A stretch of 12,241 nucleotides of DNA, from assembly GCA_024641625.1 (NCBI GenBank), contig JAHECQ010000071.1, positions 1-12,241 on the forward strand, in the 5' to 3' direction. Position 1 is the stretch's first letter, and every line of letters begins with the position of its first letter. A model generated the notes under the pieces. It made no database searches, had not been told where the DNA came from, and worked only from the letters and a program-made list of their open reading frames with translations. A program made the position numbers and the translations under genes. Shown piece after piece: positions 1 to 6,701 of the stretch. This DNA is from Acidimicrobiales bacterium. Lineage in GTDB: Bacteria; Actinomycetota; Acidimicrobiia; Acidimicrobiales; SZUA-35.

Positions 1-2
1 CA

Positions 3-260
3 CAAGCAGCACCGAACACCGGTGCCGCCCACTCGATCGGTCGGTCGCCTCGACCGGGCGATCCTTCACCTGAGGTCGATCAGGACCCAGCGGGGGTGAA
101 TCTTCGGCAGATCGAACGTATGGCCGAGGAGGAGCAACGGTTGATGGAGGTCTGGACGAATCGAACAGCTGCGGCCGTGCTGGGCGCTCTCGAGGAACGC
201 CCACAGACGGTGAGCAGCATCAGCGGCGTGTGGGAACTGGCACGCTCATTCCTCGACTGA
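3..260 (+). CDS. Hypothetical protein, C-terminal fragment cut by the left edge
   Basis: An open frame runs in from the left edge without an in-frame stop and ends at TGA 258-260. Roughly the first 30 visible residues are rich in Pro, Gly and Asp and look like a linker. The remainder (IERMAEEEQRLMEVW and onward) is a charged then amphipathic segment predicted to be helical, ending in WELARSFLD. I do not recognise the family. GTG 96 and ATG 120 are in frame, but neither has a Shine-Dalgarno or a -10-like hexamer nearby, so the gene probably starts outside the window. It converges on the STAS gene and overlaps its 3' end by 15 bases. It might belong to the same signalling neighbourhood, but nothing in the visible residues proves this. 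Confidence 0.5.
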   Translation, partial: QAAPNTGAAHSIGRSPRPGDPSPEVDQDPAGVNLRQIERMAEEEQRLMEVWTNRTAAAVLGALEERPQTVSSISGVWELARSFLD

Positions 261-593
261 GGAGTCGAGGATGTCCAAGGCCTCGTCGACGGACTCGGTG
301 ATGGGGACGATTCGATCGAAGCCAGTCGTGTGGAGCAGCCGAGTGAGGGACGGACGGTTGCAGATGACCACCACCCTCCCTTCGGCTTCGCGAACCCGAC
401 GAATCCCGCCGATGAGCGCTCCGAGTCCGGCCGAATCCATGAAGGGCACACCCGAGAGATCGATGAGCAAGCGGGGATTGCTGGCCAGACGGTTCAGGGC
501 TTCACGAAACGCACCGACGGAGTAGGCGTCGAGATCTCCCGAGGGTCGACAGACGGTGTAGTCCTCGGCTTCTTCGATGTTCATCTCGATCAA
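246..593 (-). CDS. STAS-domain anti-sigma factor antagonist (SpoIIAA/RsbV type)
   Basis: A single STAS domain fills the protein, about 115 residues and normal for the family. The N-terminal strand (YTVCRPSGDLDAYSVGAF) leads to a hydrophobic strand (LLIDLSG) and the signature FMDSAGLGAL. In SpoIIAA/RsbV proteins the serine of this DSxGLG motif is phosphorylated by an anti-sigma-factor kinase, which releases the kinase from the antagonist; here it is Ser51 counted from ATG 584. The start is ambiguous. ATG 584 has its only Shine-Dalgarno (AGGAGA, 603-608) 18 bases away, whereas TTG 593 in the same frame has it at an ideal 9 bases, so I chose TTG. The protein is cytoplasmic and probably works with an RsbW/SpoIIAB-like kinase and a PP2C phosphatase that are not in the window. 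It is divergent from a receiver-domain gene, which may belong to the same partner-switching circuit; that link is inference. Confidence 0.85.
   Translation of the reverse strand: MIEMNIEEAEDYTVCRPSGDLDAYSVGAFREALNRLASNPRLLIDLSGVPFMDSAGLGALIGGIRRVREAEGRVVVICNRPSLTRLLHTTGFDRIVPITESVDEALDILDSSVEE
250..271. terminator. Hairpin at the convergent gene ends, candidate bidirectional terminator
   Basis: An 8-bp perfect stem (250-257 with 264-271) with a 6-base loop covers the overlapping stop codons of the left-edge gene and the STAS gene. There is no T-tract on either strand, as is common in high-GC actinobacteria. It could be a weak bidirectional terminator. It is also constrained by coding on both strands, so it may be incidental. 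Confidence 0.35.
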
Positions 594-602
594 GGTTCGT
601 CG

Positions 603-608
603 TCTCCT
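603..608 (-). promoter_or_regulatory. Shine-Dalgarno of the STAS gene, favours the TTG start
   Basis: On the minus strand AGGAGA lies 9 bases before TTG 593 and 18 bases before ATG 584. The spacing favours TTG and adds three residues to the N terminus. Confidence 0.5.
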
Positions 609-646
609 GCCTCGGTGCTCGTTGACATGCGAGGACGCCGACCCGG

Positions 647-652
647 ATGGTA
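647..652 (-). promoter_or_regulatory. Candidate -10 element of the STAS gene
   Basis: TACCAT on the minus strand fits TANNNT and would give a 5' leader of about 45 bases that contains the Shine-Dalgarno. No convincing -35 is visible at 16-18 bases, so this is a weak call. Confidence 0.3.
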
Positions 653-698
653 GCGGTTTGCGTCCCACGCAATGTCGCGGTTGTCACCCCAACTGCTC

Positions 699-719
699 GT
701 TCCCACCATTGGTGGGGAC
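699..719. promoter_or_regulatory. Inverted repeat in the STAS/receiver divergent region, possible operator
   Basis: The arms at 699-707 and 711-719 (GTTCCCACC, spacer ATT, GGTGGGGAC) pair with one T.G mismatch. The repeat lies between the two divergent starts, 32 bases before the receiver gene's -10-like hexamer, which suits a dyad-binding regulator of either gene. I cannot assign the regulator. Confidence 0.35.
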
Positions 720-750
720 ATCGGCCGAGGCCGTCGCATCGACCATCGGC

Positions 751-756
751 TACCCT
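751..756 (+). promoter_or_regulatory. -10 element (TACCCT) for a leaderless response regulator mRNA
   Basis: TACCCT matches TANNNT and ends 7 bases before GTG 764, so transcription would begin at or beside the start codon. No Shine-Dalgarno is visible in front of this GTG. Confidence 0.5.
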
Positions 757-763
757 CTTGCTC

Positions 764-1165
764 GTGATCGGAGTACTTCTCGCTACAGATTCGGACGCCG
801 TCTACAACGAGGTCGATGCCGCGCTCGCTGACAACGACACCACGGTCTGGCGGCTCCGAACCGGGTCTCAAGTCCTCGAGGTGATCAAGGCCAACGAACC
901 CGAACTCGTGCTGCTGGATCTCCAGATCGGGAACATGGGTGGGATCGCCACGTGCTTGGCCATCCGCCAGGAGGAGGGCTTCGACCGCATGATGCAACGA
1001 CCGGTCGGGCTCCTGCTCGATCGTTCCGTGGACACGTTCCTTGCACAAGAGGCCAGAGCAGATGGCTGGATCATCAAGCCGCTGGATCCGCTGCGACTCC
1101 GACGTCTGGCGCAGCGACTGCTGGCCGGACAGACCCACTACGAGGGTGCCACGACGGTCGCCTGA
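764..1165 (+). CDS. Stand-alone receiver-domain response regulator
   Basis: The protein has 133 residues and consists almost entirely of one CheY-like receiver domain. Visible landmarks are the first strand with an acidic pair (VLLATDSD, Asp9/Asp11), the phosphoacceptor Asp52 in LVLLDLQIG, and Lys105 in IIKPLD. The C-terminal helix (LRLRRLAQRLL) closes the fold, and no DNA-binding or enzymatic output domain follows. Such proteins relay phosphate or bind a partner, as CheY and Spo0F do. I chose GTG 764 because the domain begins right after it and a -10-like hexamer sits 7 bases upstream. The frame is open further upstream, but those residues (about 39) are not receiver-like. It is divergent from the STAS gene, and the cognate kinase is not in the window. 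The switch residue usually Thr or Ser before the fifth strand is not clear (LLLDRS), so signalling through it may be atypical. Confidence 0.8.
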   Translation: MIGVLLATDSDAVYNEVDAALADNDTTVWRLRTGSQVLEVIKANEPELVLLDLQIGNMGGIATCLAIRQEEGFDRMMQRPVGLLLDRSVDTFLAQEARADGWIIKPLDPLRLRRLAQRLLAGQTHYEGATTVA

Positions 1166-1229
1166 CCAAGGCAACAGCTTGCGCGGTGCCGCCGCAACGG
1201 ACGCAGATCCGATAACCTCGGCAGTCCAC

Positions 1230-1244
1230 CGCACTCAAGGTGCG
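1230..1244 (+). terminator. Small hairpin between the receiver gene and the tRNA
   Basis: A 5-bp stem, CGCAC (1230-1234) with GTGCG (1240-1244), encloses a TCAAG loop. It is weak alone and may act with the larger hairpin just downstream. Confidence 0.25.
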
Positions 1245-1249
1245 TTCGT

Positions 1250-1278
1250 GATCACGGTGCCTTCGAATCACCGTGATC
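1250..1278 (+). terminator. Strong hairpin downstream of the response regulator gene
   Basis: A perfect 10-bp stem, GATCACGGTG (1250-1259) with CACCGTGATC (1269-1278), encloses a 9-base loop. It lies 85 bases after the receiver gene's stop and 26 bases before the tRNA. There is no T-tract. It may end the receiver transcript, act as a structured leader of the tRNA precursor, or be a protein-binding dyad. Termination is the simplest reading. Confidence 0.45.
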
Positions 1279-1304
1279 TCGGGCCACACTGCTTCGGCGG
1301 AATC

Positions 1305-1378
1305 CGGGTTGTAGCGCAGGTTGGTAGCGCGCCTCGTTCGGGACGAGGAGGTCGGGAGTTCAAATCTCCCCAACCCGA
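1305..1378 (+). tRNA. tRNA-Pro (anticodon CGG)
   Basis: All four arms fold without mismatch. The acceptor stem CGGGTTG pairs with CAACCCG and the D stem GCGC with GCGC. The anticodon stem CCTCG pairs with CGAGG around the loop TTCGGGA, giving anticodon CGG at 1339-1341 for codon CCG. There is a 5-base variable region, and a T stem GGGAG/CTCCC around TTCAAAT. The first pair C1-G72 and discriminator A73 are typical of bacterial tRNA-Pro. The 3' CCA is not encoded (the following bases are CAA), so it must be added after transcription. No clear promoter is visible; CACACT at 1284-1289 is a poor -10 candidate. Confidence 0.95.
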
Positions 1379-1427
1379 CAAGTCAGTCGCCGCCGATGGC
1401 CGCAGTCCGGTCGAGCAGGCGGCACGG

Positions 1428-1433
1428 TACCGT
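1428..1433 (+). promoter_or_regulatory. -10 element (TACCGT) for the leaderless DUF2236/mazG mRNA
   Basis: TACCGT matches TANNNT and ends 8 bases before GTG 1442. No Shine-Dalgarno precedes that GTG. It lies 49 bases beyond the tRNA, so the operon probably has its own promoter. Confidence 0.5.
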
Positions 1434-1441
1434 TTCGTGCA

Positions 1442-2338
1442 GTGCCATCACATGCAACCGAACAGCTCCTCAGCCAGCTTCGTCAGGAGGGCAACAGCCG
1501 GCTTCGGGCCATTCTCGTCGGCGAGGAAGCGCTGCAGCCCAACGAGCTCGCCGGCGCGGACGATCTGGGGTTGTTCGGACCCGAGAGCGCCATCTGGTAC
1601 GTCCACGCCGAAGCGGCAATGCTCATCGGCGGGCTTCGTGCCCTCATGCTGCAGACGCTGCACCCCTTGGCCATGGCCGGGGTGGCCGACCATTCCGATT
1701 ATCGCGAAGATCCCTGGGGACGCCTCCGTCGCACCAGCCGCTTCGTCGGAGCCACCACCTACGGCTCCACGGCCACCGTGGAGCGCTCGATCGCCACGGT
1801 TCGCCGCGTCCACGAGCGAGTGGTGGGCACCGCCCCCGATGGCCGTGCCTACTCGGCCAACGACCCTCACCTCATGCTCTGGGTGCATGTCACCGAGGTC
1901 GACAGCTTTCTTCGGGCAGTCGATCGGTTCGGCGAGCTCGAACTCGATGATGCCCGCCGAGATCAATACGTCGCCGACATGGCCGAGATCGCGCAGCGGC
2001 TCGGCACCGAACCAGCTCCCCGAACCGTCGCCGAGCTCGACGCTTGCATCCAGGCTTTTCGGGCCGAATGCCAGGTCACCGATCAAGCACGCGAGACCAT
2101 CCACTTTCTGGTTCGCCCCCCGGTTCCCCTCGTCTTTGCCGGGAGCTATGCGCTCATCGTGGCCGCAGCCTTGACGCTGCTACCGACCTGGGCGCGCCAA
2201 GAACTCCGCCTGCCTCTTCCGCCGGGACTCGACCGACTGGCAGTGCGTCCCTCGGCCGCGGCCCTCATGAAAGTGCTGGCGTGGCTGCTTCGCGAAGACT
2301 CCAGTCTGGCAGCCGTCACCGATACCGGGAACTCGTGA
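1442..2338 (+). CDS. Oxygenase MpaB/DUF2236 family protein
   Basis: The protein has 298 residues, the usual size for bacterial DUF2236 proteins. This family is related to the fungal oxygenase MpaB and to the haem-containing rubber oxygenase Lcp. The core is recognisable: SAIWYVHAEAAML (about 49-61), LMLQTLHPLAMAGVADHS (about 68-85), DPWGRLRRT (90-98) and LMLWVHVTEVDSF (144-156). His149 and the Arg/Thr of RLRRT are candidates for the haem ligand and pocket residues by analogy with Lcp; this was not checked by alignment. A hydrophobic stretch near 230-247 may be a buried helix or a membrane-associated one. No signal peptide is evident, so it is probably cytoplasmic or peripheral. The natural substrate is unknown. 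GTG 1442 was chosen because a TANNNT hexamer ends 8 bases upstream. Its stop overlaps the mazG-like start (TGATG), so the two are translationally coupled. Confidence 0.82.
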   Translation: MPSHATEQLLSQLRQEGNSRLRAILVGEEALQPNELAGADDLGLFGPESAIWYVHAEAAMLIGGLRALMLQTLHPLAMAGVADHSDYREDPWGRLRRTSRFVGATTYGSTATVERSIATVRRVHERVVGTAPDGRAYSANDPHLMLWVHVTEVDSFLRAVDRFGELELDDARRDQYVADMAEIAQRLGTEPAPRTVAELDACIQAFRAECQVTDQARETIHFLVRPPVPLVFAGSYALIVAAALTLLPTWARQELRLPLPPGLDRLAVRPSAAALMKVLAWLLREDSSLAAVTDTGNS

Positions 2339-2592
2339 TGGAACTGTCCGATGTGCAATCGGTTGTCGAGCGTCTCTACGGAGAAGCCGATCGCGATCGC
2401 GGCATTCCCGCCACCGTCGCCTGGCTCTGTGAAGAGCTCGGCGAGTTGGCCCAGGCCGTGCGCAAAGGGACTCGGGACGAACAATTGCACGAACTGGGCG
2501 ACGTGCTCGCCTGGTTGGCCTCCCTCGCCAACCAGATCGACCTCTCGCTCGAGGACGCCTTCCGCCGCTACGTCGAGGACCCGCCACTCTGA
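2338..2592 (+). CDS. MazG-type nucleotide pyrophosphohydrolase, small single domain
   Basis: The protein has 84 residues with the all-alpha NTP-PPase metal-binding pattern EExxE...ExxD: CEELGE (Glu32, Glu33, Glu36), then HELGDVLAW (Glu52, Asp55). Such enzymes hydrolyse (d)NTPs to the monophosphate and pyrophosphate, often to clear non-canonical nucleotides. The compact single domain resembles the small MazG-like/iMazG class rather than the two-domain E. coli MazG. The start ATG 2338 shares one base with the preceding stop. GTG 2335 is an equally coupled alternative, one residue longer. No Shine-Dalgarno of its own is needed. It converges on asd with 28 bases between stops and no convincing terminator. 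The substrate cannot be told from sequence, and the link to the DUF2236 protein is unexplained. Confidence 0.85.
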   Translation: MELSDVQSVVERLYGEADRDRGIPATVAWLCEELGELAQAVRKGTRDEQLHELGDVLAWLASLANQIDLSLEDAFRRYVEDPPL

Positions 2593-2620
2593 CCCGAACG
2601 GATCGTCCGCACTCGCACCG

Positions 2621-3637
<1,017 letters not shown>

Positions 3638-3643
3638 CCCTCA

Positions 3644-3649
3644 ACGCTA
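3644..3649 (-). promoter_or_regulatory. -10 element (TAGCGT) for asd
   Basis: On the minus strand TAGCGT matches TANNNT and ends 6 bases before ATG 3637, in the 87-base lysC-asd gap. It would give asd a leaderless internal promoter in addition to any lysC read-through. Confidence 0.45.
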
Positions 3650-3724
3650 CGGCCGATGTCGACCATCAGCCACCGATTTCGGCACTGGCTCGCCTCGTCA
3701 AGGTCGACCGACGAGCAGCTTTCC

Positions 3725-4957
3725 TCAGGCGTCGAGCCCGAAGGCGGTGTGCAGGTGTTGGACTGCGGCTTCAGCCTGTTCGCTGGCGATCACGCAGCTG
3801 ACGCGAATGGCCGATGTCGAAATCATCTCGATGTTGATGTCGTTGGCGGCCAGCGTCTCGAAGATGGTGGCCGCGACACCCGGGTTCGATTTCATGCCGG
3901 CCCCGATGACCGAAACACGACCGATGGTGTCGTCGGTGTCGAACCCGTCGGCACCGAGCGTGTCCACCACTCCGCCCGACAGGACCGCCGACGCCCGGGC
4001 GAGATCCTCGGTCGGGACCGTGAAGGAGATGTCGGTTCGGCCCTGTGCCGAGACGTTCTGGACGATCATGTCGACGTTGACGTTCTCGTCGGCCAGGGCA
4101 CGGAACAACGTCGCACTGACGCCCGGCTGGTCGGGCACGTTGTTGACGGTGACCTTCGACTCCGAGAGGTCGTGGGTGATCGCGCGAATGATTGGCTGTT
4201 CCATGGATCCTGCCTCGGGGGATGAGTCGTCCTCGACCACCATCGTTCCCGGCTCCCATGTGAACGCCGAACGCACATGGAGCGGGACCTGGTAGCTGTG
4301 TGCCACCTCGACCGACCGCATGGCCGGCTTCGGGCAGCCGGTTGCCGTCATTTCGAGGAGTTCGTCGAAGGTGATGGTCGGCATCTTCCTGGCGCGGGGC
4401 ACGACCCTCGGGTCGGTGGTGAACACGCCCGACACGTCGGTGTAGAGCTCGCACAGATCAGCCGAGAGCACGTGGGCCAAGGCCACGGCCGTGGTGTCGG
4501 AGCCGCCACGACCGAGGAAGGTGACGTCGTTTTCGGTCGACACACCTTGTGCGCCGGCCACGACGGGAACGATGCCCGCATCGAGTGCCTCACGGATGCG
4601 GTTCGGTGTGATCTCGAGGATCTTGGCATTGCGATGGTTGGTGTCGGTGAGGAAGCCGGCCTGACTCCCGGTGAAGGAATGTGCCGGAACGCCGAGCTCG
4701 GCCAGCGCCAAGCAGATGAGCGCGCATGCCTTTCGTTCGCCGGCAGTGATGAGCATGTCCATCTCGCGCCCCGGAGGCGCCGCCGACAGCTGTGCAGCGA
4801 GATGCAGCAACTCGTCGGTTTCCTTGCCCATGGCCGAGATGACCAGGACGATTTGGTCGCCGCGGCGACGACAGCGCGCAACATGATCGGCCACTGCCCG
4901 CATACGGTCGGGGTCGGCGACCGACGTTCCGCCGAATTTCTGCACCAAAAGAGCCAC
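3725..4957 (-). CDS. lysC: Aspartate kinase with two C-terminal ACT domains
   Basis: The enzyme phosphorylates aspartate with ATP, the committed step of aspartate-family amino acid synthesis; its product goes to the neighbouring Asd. The protein has 410 residues, the usual actinobacterial length. The kinase domain shows LVQKFGGTSVAD (4-15), TAGERKACAL (71-80), SFTGSQAGFLTD (94-105) and FLGRGGSDTTAVAL (147-160). Tandem ACT domains span roughly 265-405 (SESKVTV...QPGVSATLF and RVSVIGAGMKSNPGVAATIF). IVQNVSAQGRTDISFT (298-313) matches the region that binds lysine/threonine in feedback-controlled homologues. I chose GTG 4957 because the family begins right there and a TAGCTT hexamer ends 8 bases upstream. 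Extending the frame to 5026 adds 23 residues that are not kinase-like and would overlap the divergent gene. An internal ATG at 4204 may yield a separate regulatory subunit. Confidence 0.97.
   Translation of the reverse strand: MALLVQKFGGTSVADPDRMRAVADHVARCRRRGDQIVLVISAMGKETDELLHLAAQLSAAPPGREMDMLITAGERKACALICLALAELGVPAHSFTGSQAGFLTDTNHRNAKILEITPNRIREALDAGIVPVVAGAQGVSTENDVTFLGRGGSDTTAVALAHVLSADLCELYTDVSGVFTTDPRVVPRARKMPTITFDELLEMTATGCPKPAMRSVEVAHSYQVPLHVRSAFTWEPGTMVVEDDSSPEAGSMEQPIIRAITHDLSESKVTVNNVPDQPGVSATLFRALADENVNVDMIVQNVSAQGRTDISFTVPTEDLARASAVLSGGVVDTLGADGFDTDDTIGRVSVIGAGMKSNPGVAATIFETLAANDINIEMISTSAIRVSCVIASEQAEAAVQHLHTAFGLDA
4202..4217 (-). promoter_or_regulatory. Possible internal ribosome binding site and start in lysC (beta subunit)
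   Basis: On the minus strand GAGG lies 8 bases before the in-frame ATG 4204-4202 (Met252, in GSMEQPII), just ahead of the ACT domains. Related lysC genes in Corynebacterium and Bacillus use an internal start near here to make a separate ACT-only beta subunit. Translation from it would give 159 residues. The site is visible; its use is inference. Confidence 0.4.
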
Positions 4958-4965
4958 GGCCGACC

Positions 4966-4971
4966 AAGCTA
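4966..4971 (-). promoter_or_regulatory. -10 element (TAGCTT) for leaderless lysC
   Basis: On the minus strand TAGCTT matches TANNNT and ends 8 bases before GTG 4957. No Shine-Dalgarno precedes the start. It is back-to-back with the cyclophilin promoter, 34 bases between the two hexamers. Confidence 0.55.
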
Positions 4972-5005
4972 CCGCCCACCCAGCCAAGACGCGACTGCCG
5001 GTCGC

Positions 5006-5011
5006 TACCCT
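5006..5011 (+). promoter_or_regulatory. -10 element (TACCCT) for the leaderless cyclophilin gene
   Basis: TACCCT, the same hexamer as before the receiver gene, ends 8 bases before GTG 5020. GGAG at 5014-5017 is only 2 bases from the GTG, too close to serve as a normal Shine-Dalgarno. Confidence 0.55.
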
Positions 5012-5019
5012 TTGGAGCC

Positions 5020-5904
5020 GTGGCAACCGAGAAACGTCAACGCCAGAAATCCAACCGTGAAGTCAAGGTCGCAGAACAACGCAAACAGGCCAAGCAGCAG
5101 GCAGTCAGGCGCCGCTTCATCTACCTCGGATCGATTGTCGCAGTGGTCGTCGGCGGCCTGCTCCTGGTCAACCTGTTGAGCGGCGACGACACCACCGACA
5201 CAACGGACTCGTCACCCCTGACCCTCGGCACGACCACGACGACTGCCGGCTCGGAATCGACCCAGCAAGCCACCACCTCCAGTGTCGACAGCGACAACCT
5301 GCCCTCGGCGGTGTCGGCGCCCGCACCGGGCGCCACCATCACCGGCGAGACCCCGTGCCCCGAAGCCGACGGCTCGTCCGAACGCGTCACGTCGTTCGAG
5401 AACCGACCGCCGATGTGCATCGACGAGGCCATGACCTACACCGCAGAGATCACCACCAATCTCGGATCTTTCACCATCGATCTCGATGCCACCGCCGCCC
5501 CGCTGACGGTGAACAACTTCGTGGTACTCGCCGGCTACCACTACTACGACGGCGCGCCCTTCCACCGCATCATCCCCGACTTCGTCATCCAAGGAGGCGA
5601 CGCAGTCGGCGATCCGCTGGGCACCGGCGATCCCGGATACAGCTTCGATGACGAACTCCCATCCGCCGGCGACTACCAGGTGGGTTCGGTGGCCATGGCC
5701 AACTCCGGCCCCGACACCAACGGCAGCCAATTCTTCGTGATCACCGGTGCCGATGGCGCCGGCCTGCCGCCGAGCTACTCCCTGTTCGGAACGGTCTCCG
5801 ATGGCCTCGAGGTCGTCAAGGCCATCGAGGCCATCCCCACCAACCGCGATGACGCCCCGACCGAATCGGTCGTCATCGAATCGGTCACCATCACCGAGAG
5901 CTGA
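5020..5904 (+). CDS. Membrane-anchored cyclophilin-type peptidyl-prolyl cis-trans isomerase
   Basis: The protein has 294 residues. A basic N-terminal tail (1-32, many Lys/Arg/Gln) precedes one transmembrane helix (about 33-54). A Thr/Ser-rich low-complexity linker (57-110) follows, then a cyclophilin domain (about 138-294). Active-site landmarks are FHRIIPDFVIQGGD (181-194, catalytic Arg183, Gln191), VAMANSGPDTNGSQFFV (224-240) and SLFGTV. The helix near the N terminus with a basic cytoplasmic side suggests the isomerase domain is outside the membrane, assisting folding of exported proteins. Cys113 and Cys133 flank the linker/domain junction (PCPEADGSS...PPMCID) and could form a disulphide in an extracytoplasmic setting. 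The GTG start is supported by the -10 hexamer 8 bases upstream. It is divergent from lysC, with aat 38 bases downstream. Confidence 0.93.
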   Translation: MATEKRQRQKSNREVKVAEQRKQAKQQAVRRRFIYLGSIVAVVVGGLLLVNLLSGDDTTDTTDSSPLTLGTTTTTAGSESTQQATTSSVDSDNLPSAVSAPAPGATITGETPCPEADGSSERVTSFENRPPMCIDEAMTYTAEITTNLGSFTIDLDATAAPLTVNNFVVLAGYHYYDGAPFHRIIPDFVIQGGDAVGDPLGTGDPGYSFDDELPSAGDYQVGSVAMANSGPDTNGSQFFVITGADGAGLPPSYSLFGTVSDGLEVVKAIEAIPTNRDDAPTESVVIESVTITES

Positions 5905-5930
5905 CCCGGCCGCACACGCCACCCTCCATC

Positions 5931-5936
5931 TAGGCT
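5931..5936 (+). promoter_or_regulatory. -10 element (TAGGCT) for leaderless aat
   Basis: TAGGCT matches TANNNT and ends 6 bases before ATG 5943. No Shine-Dalgarno is present in the 38-base gap after the cyclophilin gene. Confidence 0.5.
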
Positions 5937-5942
5937 TGCGGC

Positions 5943-6644
5943 ATGGGGCCACCATCAGCAGCGTTTCGCGGCGATCGCCCTGTCTCGGAGTGGGCGTTCC
6001 CCCCGATCGCCTTGCTCGACATCGATGACGACCTGATCGCCGTCGGCGCCGACCTCGAGCCCGCCACTCTGCTCGAGGCCTATTGCACCGGCTATTTCCC
6101 GATGCCGGTCGGAGGCAGACGCATCGGCTGGTTCAGCCCCGACCCGCGGGGAATCCTCCCGCTCGATGGCTTGCGCGTCAGCCGCTCGCTTCGACGATCG
6201 ATGCGGCGCTACCGAATGACCGTCAACCAGGCCTTCGACGAGGTCATCAGGGCATGCGGCGATCCTCGCCGCCCCAACGGTTGGATCGACCGCAGGGTCA
6301 TCCAGGCCTACACGCAGCTCCACCACCTCGGCTGGGCCCACAGCATCGAGGTCTGGGAGGATGACACCCTCGTGGGCGGGCTCTACGGTGTCGCCATCGG
6401 CGGCCTCTTCGCCGGCGAGTCCATGTTCCACCGGCGAACCGACGCATCAAAGGCAGCATTGGTGCACCTCGTCGAACAGTTGGGTTCCGAACGTCCCGGA
6501 ACCCTGTTGGACGTGCAGTGGAGGACCCCGCACCTCGCATCGCTCGGAGTGGTCGAGCTCAGCCGCCAGGCCTACGCAGCGCGTCTGGCCCGCGCCATCG
6601 AGCTGCCGGCGGCGCCTGCGTTCGCTCCACCAGACCGGAGTTGA
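5943..6644 (+). CDS. aat: Leucyl/phenylalanyl-tRNA--protein transferase
   Basis: The enzyme transfers Leu or Phe from its tRNA onto N-terminal Lys/Arg of proteins, marking them for ClpS/ClpAP-type degradation (bacterial N-end rule). It has 233 residues, matching the roughly 230 of E. coli Aat. Family motifs appear in order: FPPIALLDIDDDLIAVGADL (19-38), YCTGYFPMP (47-55), IGWFSPDPRGILPL (61-74), RPNGWIDRRVIQAY (109-122), HSIEVWEDDTLVGGLYGVAI (133-152), then GGLFAGESMFHRRTDASKAAL near 153-173, which includes the transferase core. It is cytoplasmic. ATG 5943 fits the family N terminus and follows a TAGGCT hexamer. The C-terminal tail (about 215-233) is Ala/Pro-rich and not conserved. Confidence 0.96.
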   Translation: MGPPSAAFRGDRPVSEWAFPPIALLDIDDDLIAVGADLEPATLLEAYCTGYFPMPVGGRRIGWFSPDPRGILPLDGLRVSRSLRRSMRRYRMTVNQAFDEVIRACGDPRRPNGWIDRRVIQAYTQLHHLGWAHSIEVWEDDTLVGGLYGVAIGGLFAGESMFHRRTDASKAALVHLVEQLGSERPGTLLDVQWRTPHLASLGVVELSRQAYAARLARAIELPAAPAFAPPDRS

Positions 6645-6689
6645 GCGACGTCGCCGGGTCGAGCGTGGTCATTCCCACGACAATCACGA

Positions 6690-6695
6690 GAGAAT
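6690..6695 (+). promoter_or_regulatory. -10-like element (GAGAAT) before the acyl-CoA mutase gene
   Basis: GAGAAT ends 6 bases before GTG 6702 and keeps the A at position 2 and T at position 6 of TANNNT, but not the first T. No Shine-Dalgarno is visible. This is the weakest member of the window's leaderless set. Confidence 0.35.
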
Positions 6696-6701
6696 GGGCT
6701 C

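Noticed and set aside
590..1234. Minus-strand frame across the STAS/receiver intergenic region and the receiver gene
   Set aside because: It overlaps the receiver domain on the opposite strand and the divergent promoter region, and no domain is visible.
1041..2174. Long + strand open frame over the tRNA and the DUF2236 gene
   Set aside because: It runs through the tRNA-Pro and a recognisable protein in another frame. Its residues are Ser/Pro/Arg-rich, as expected for a high-GC shadow frame.
2593..2620. Terminator between mazG and asd
   Set aside because: Only a 4-bp stem (CGGA/TCCG) could be found, too weak to call.
4277..5179. + strand open frame opposite the lysC kinase domain
   Set aside because: It is antisense to the conserved kinase motifs and runs through the lysC/cyclophilin promoter region.
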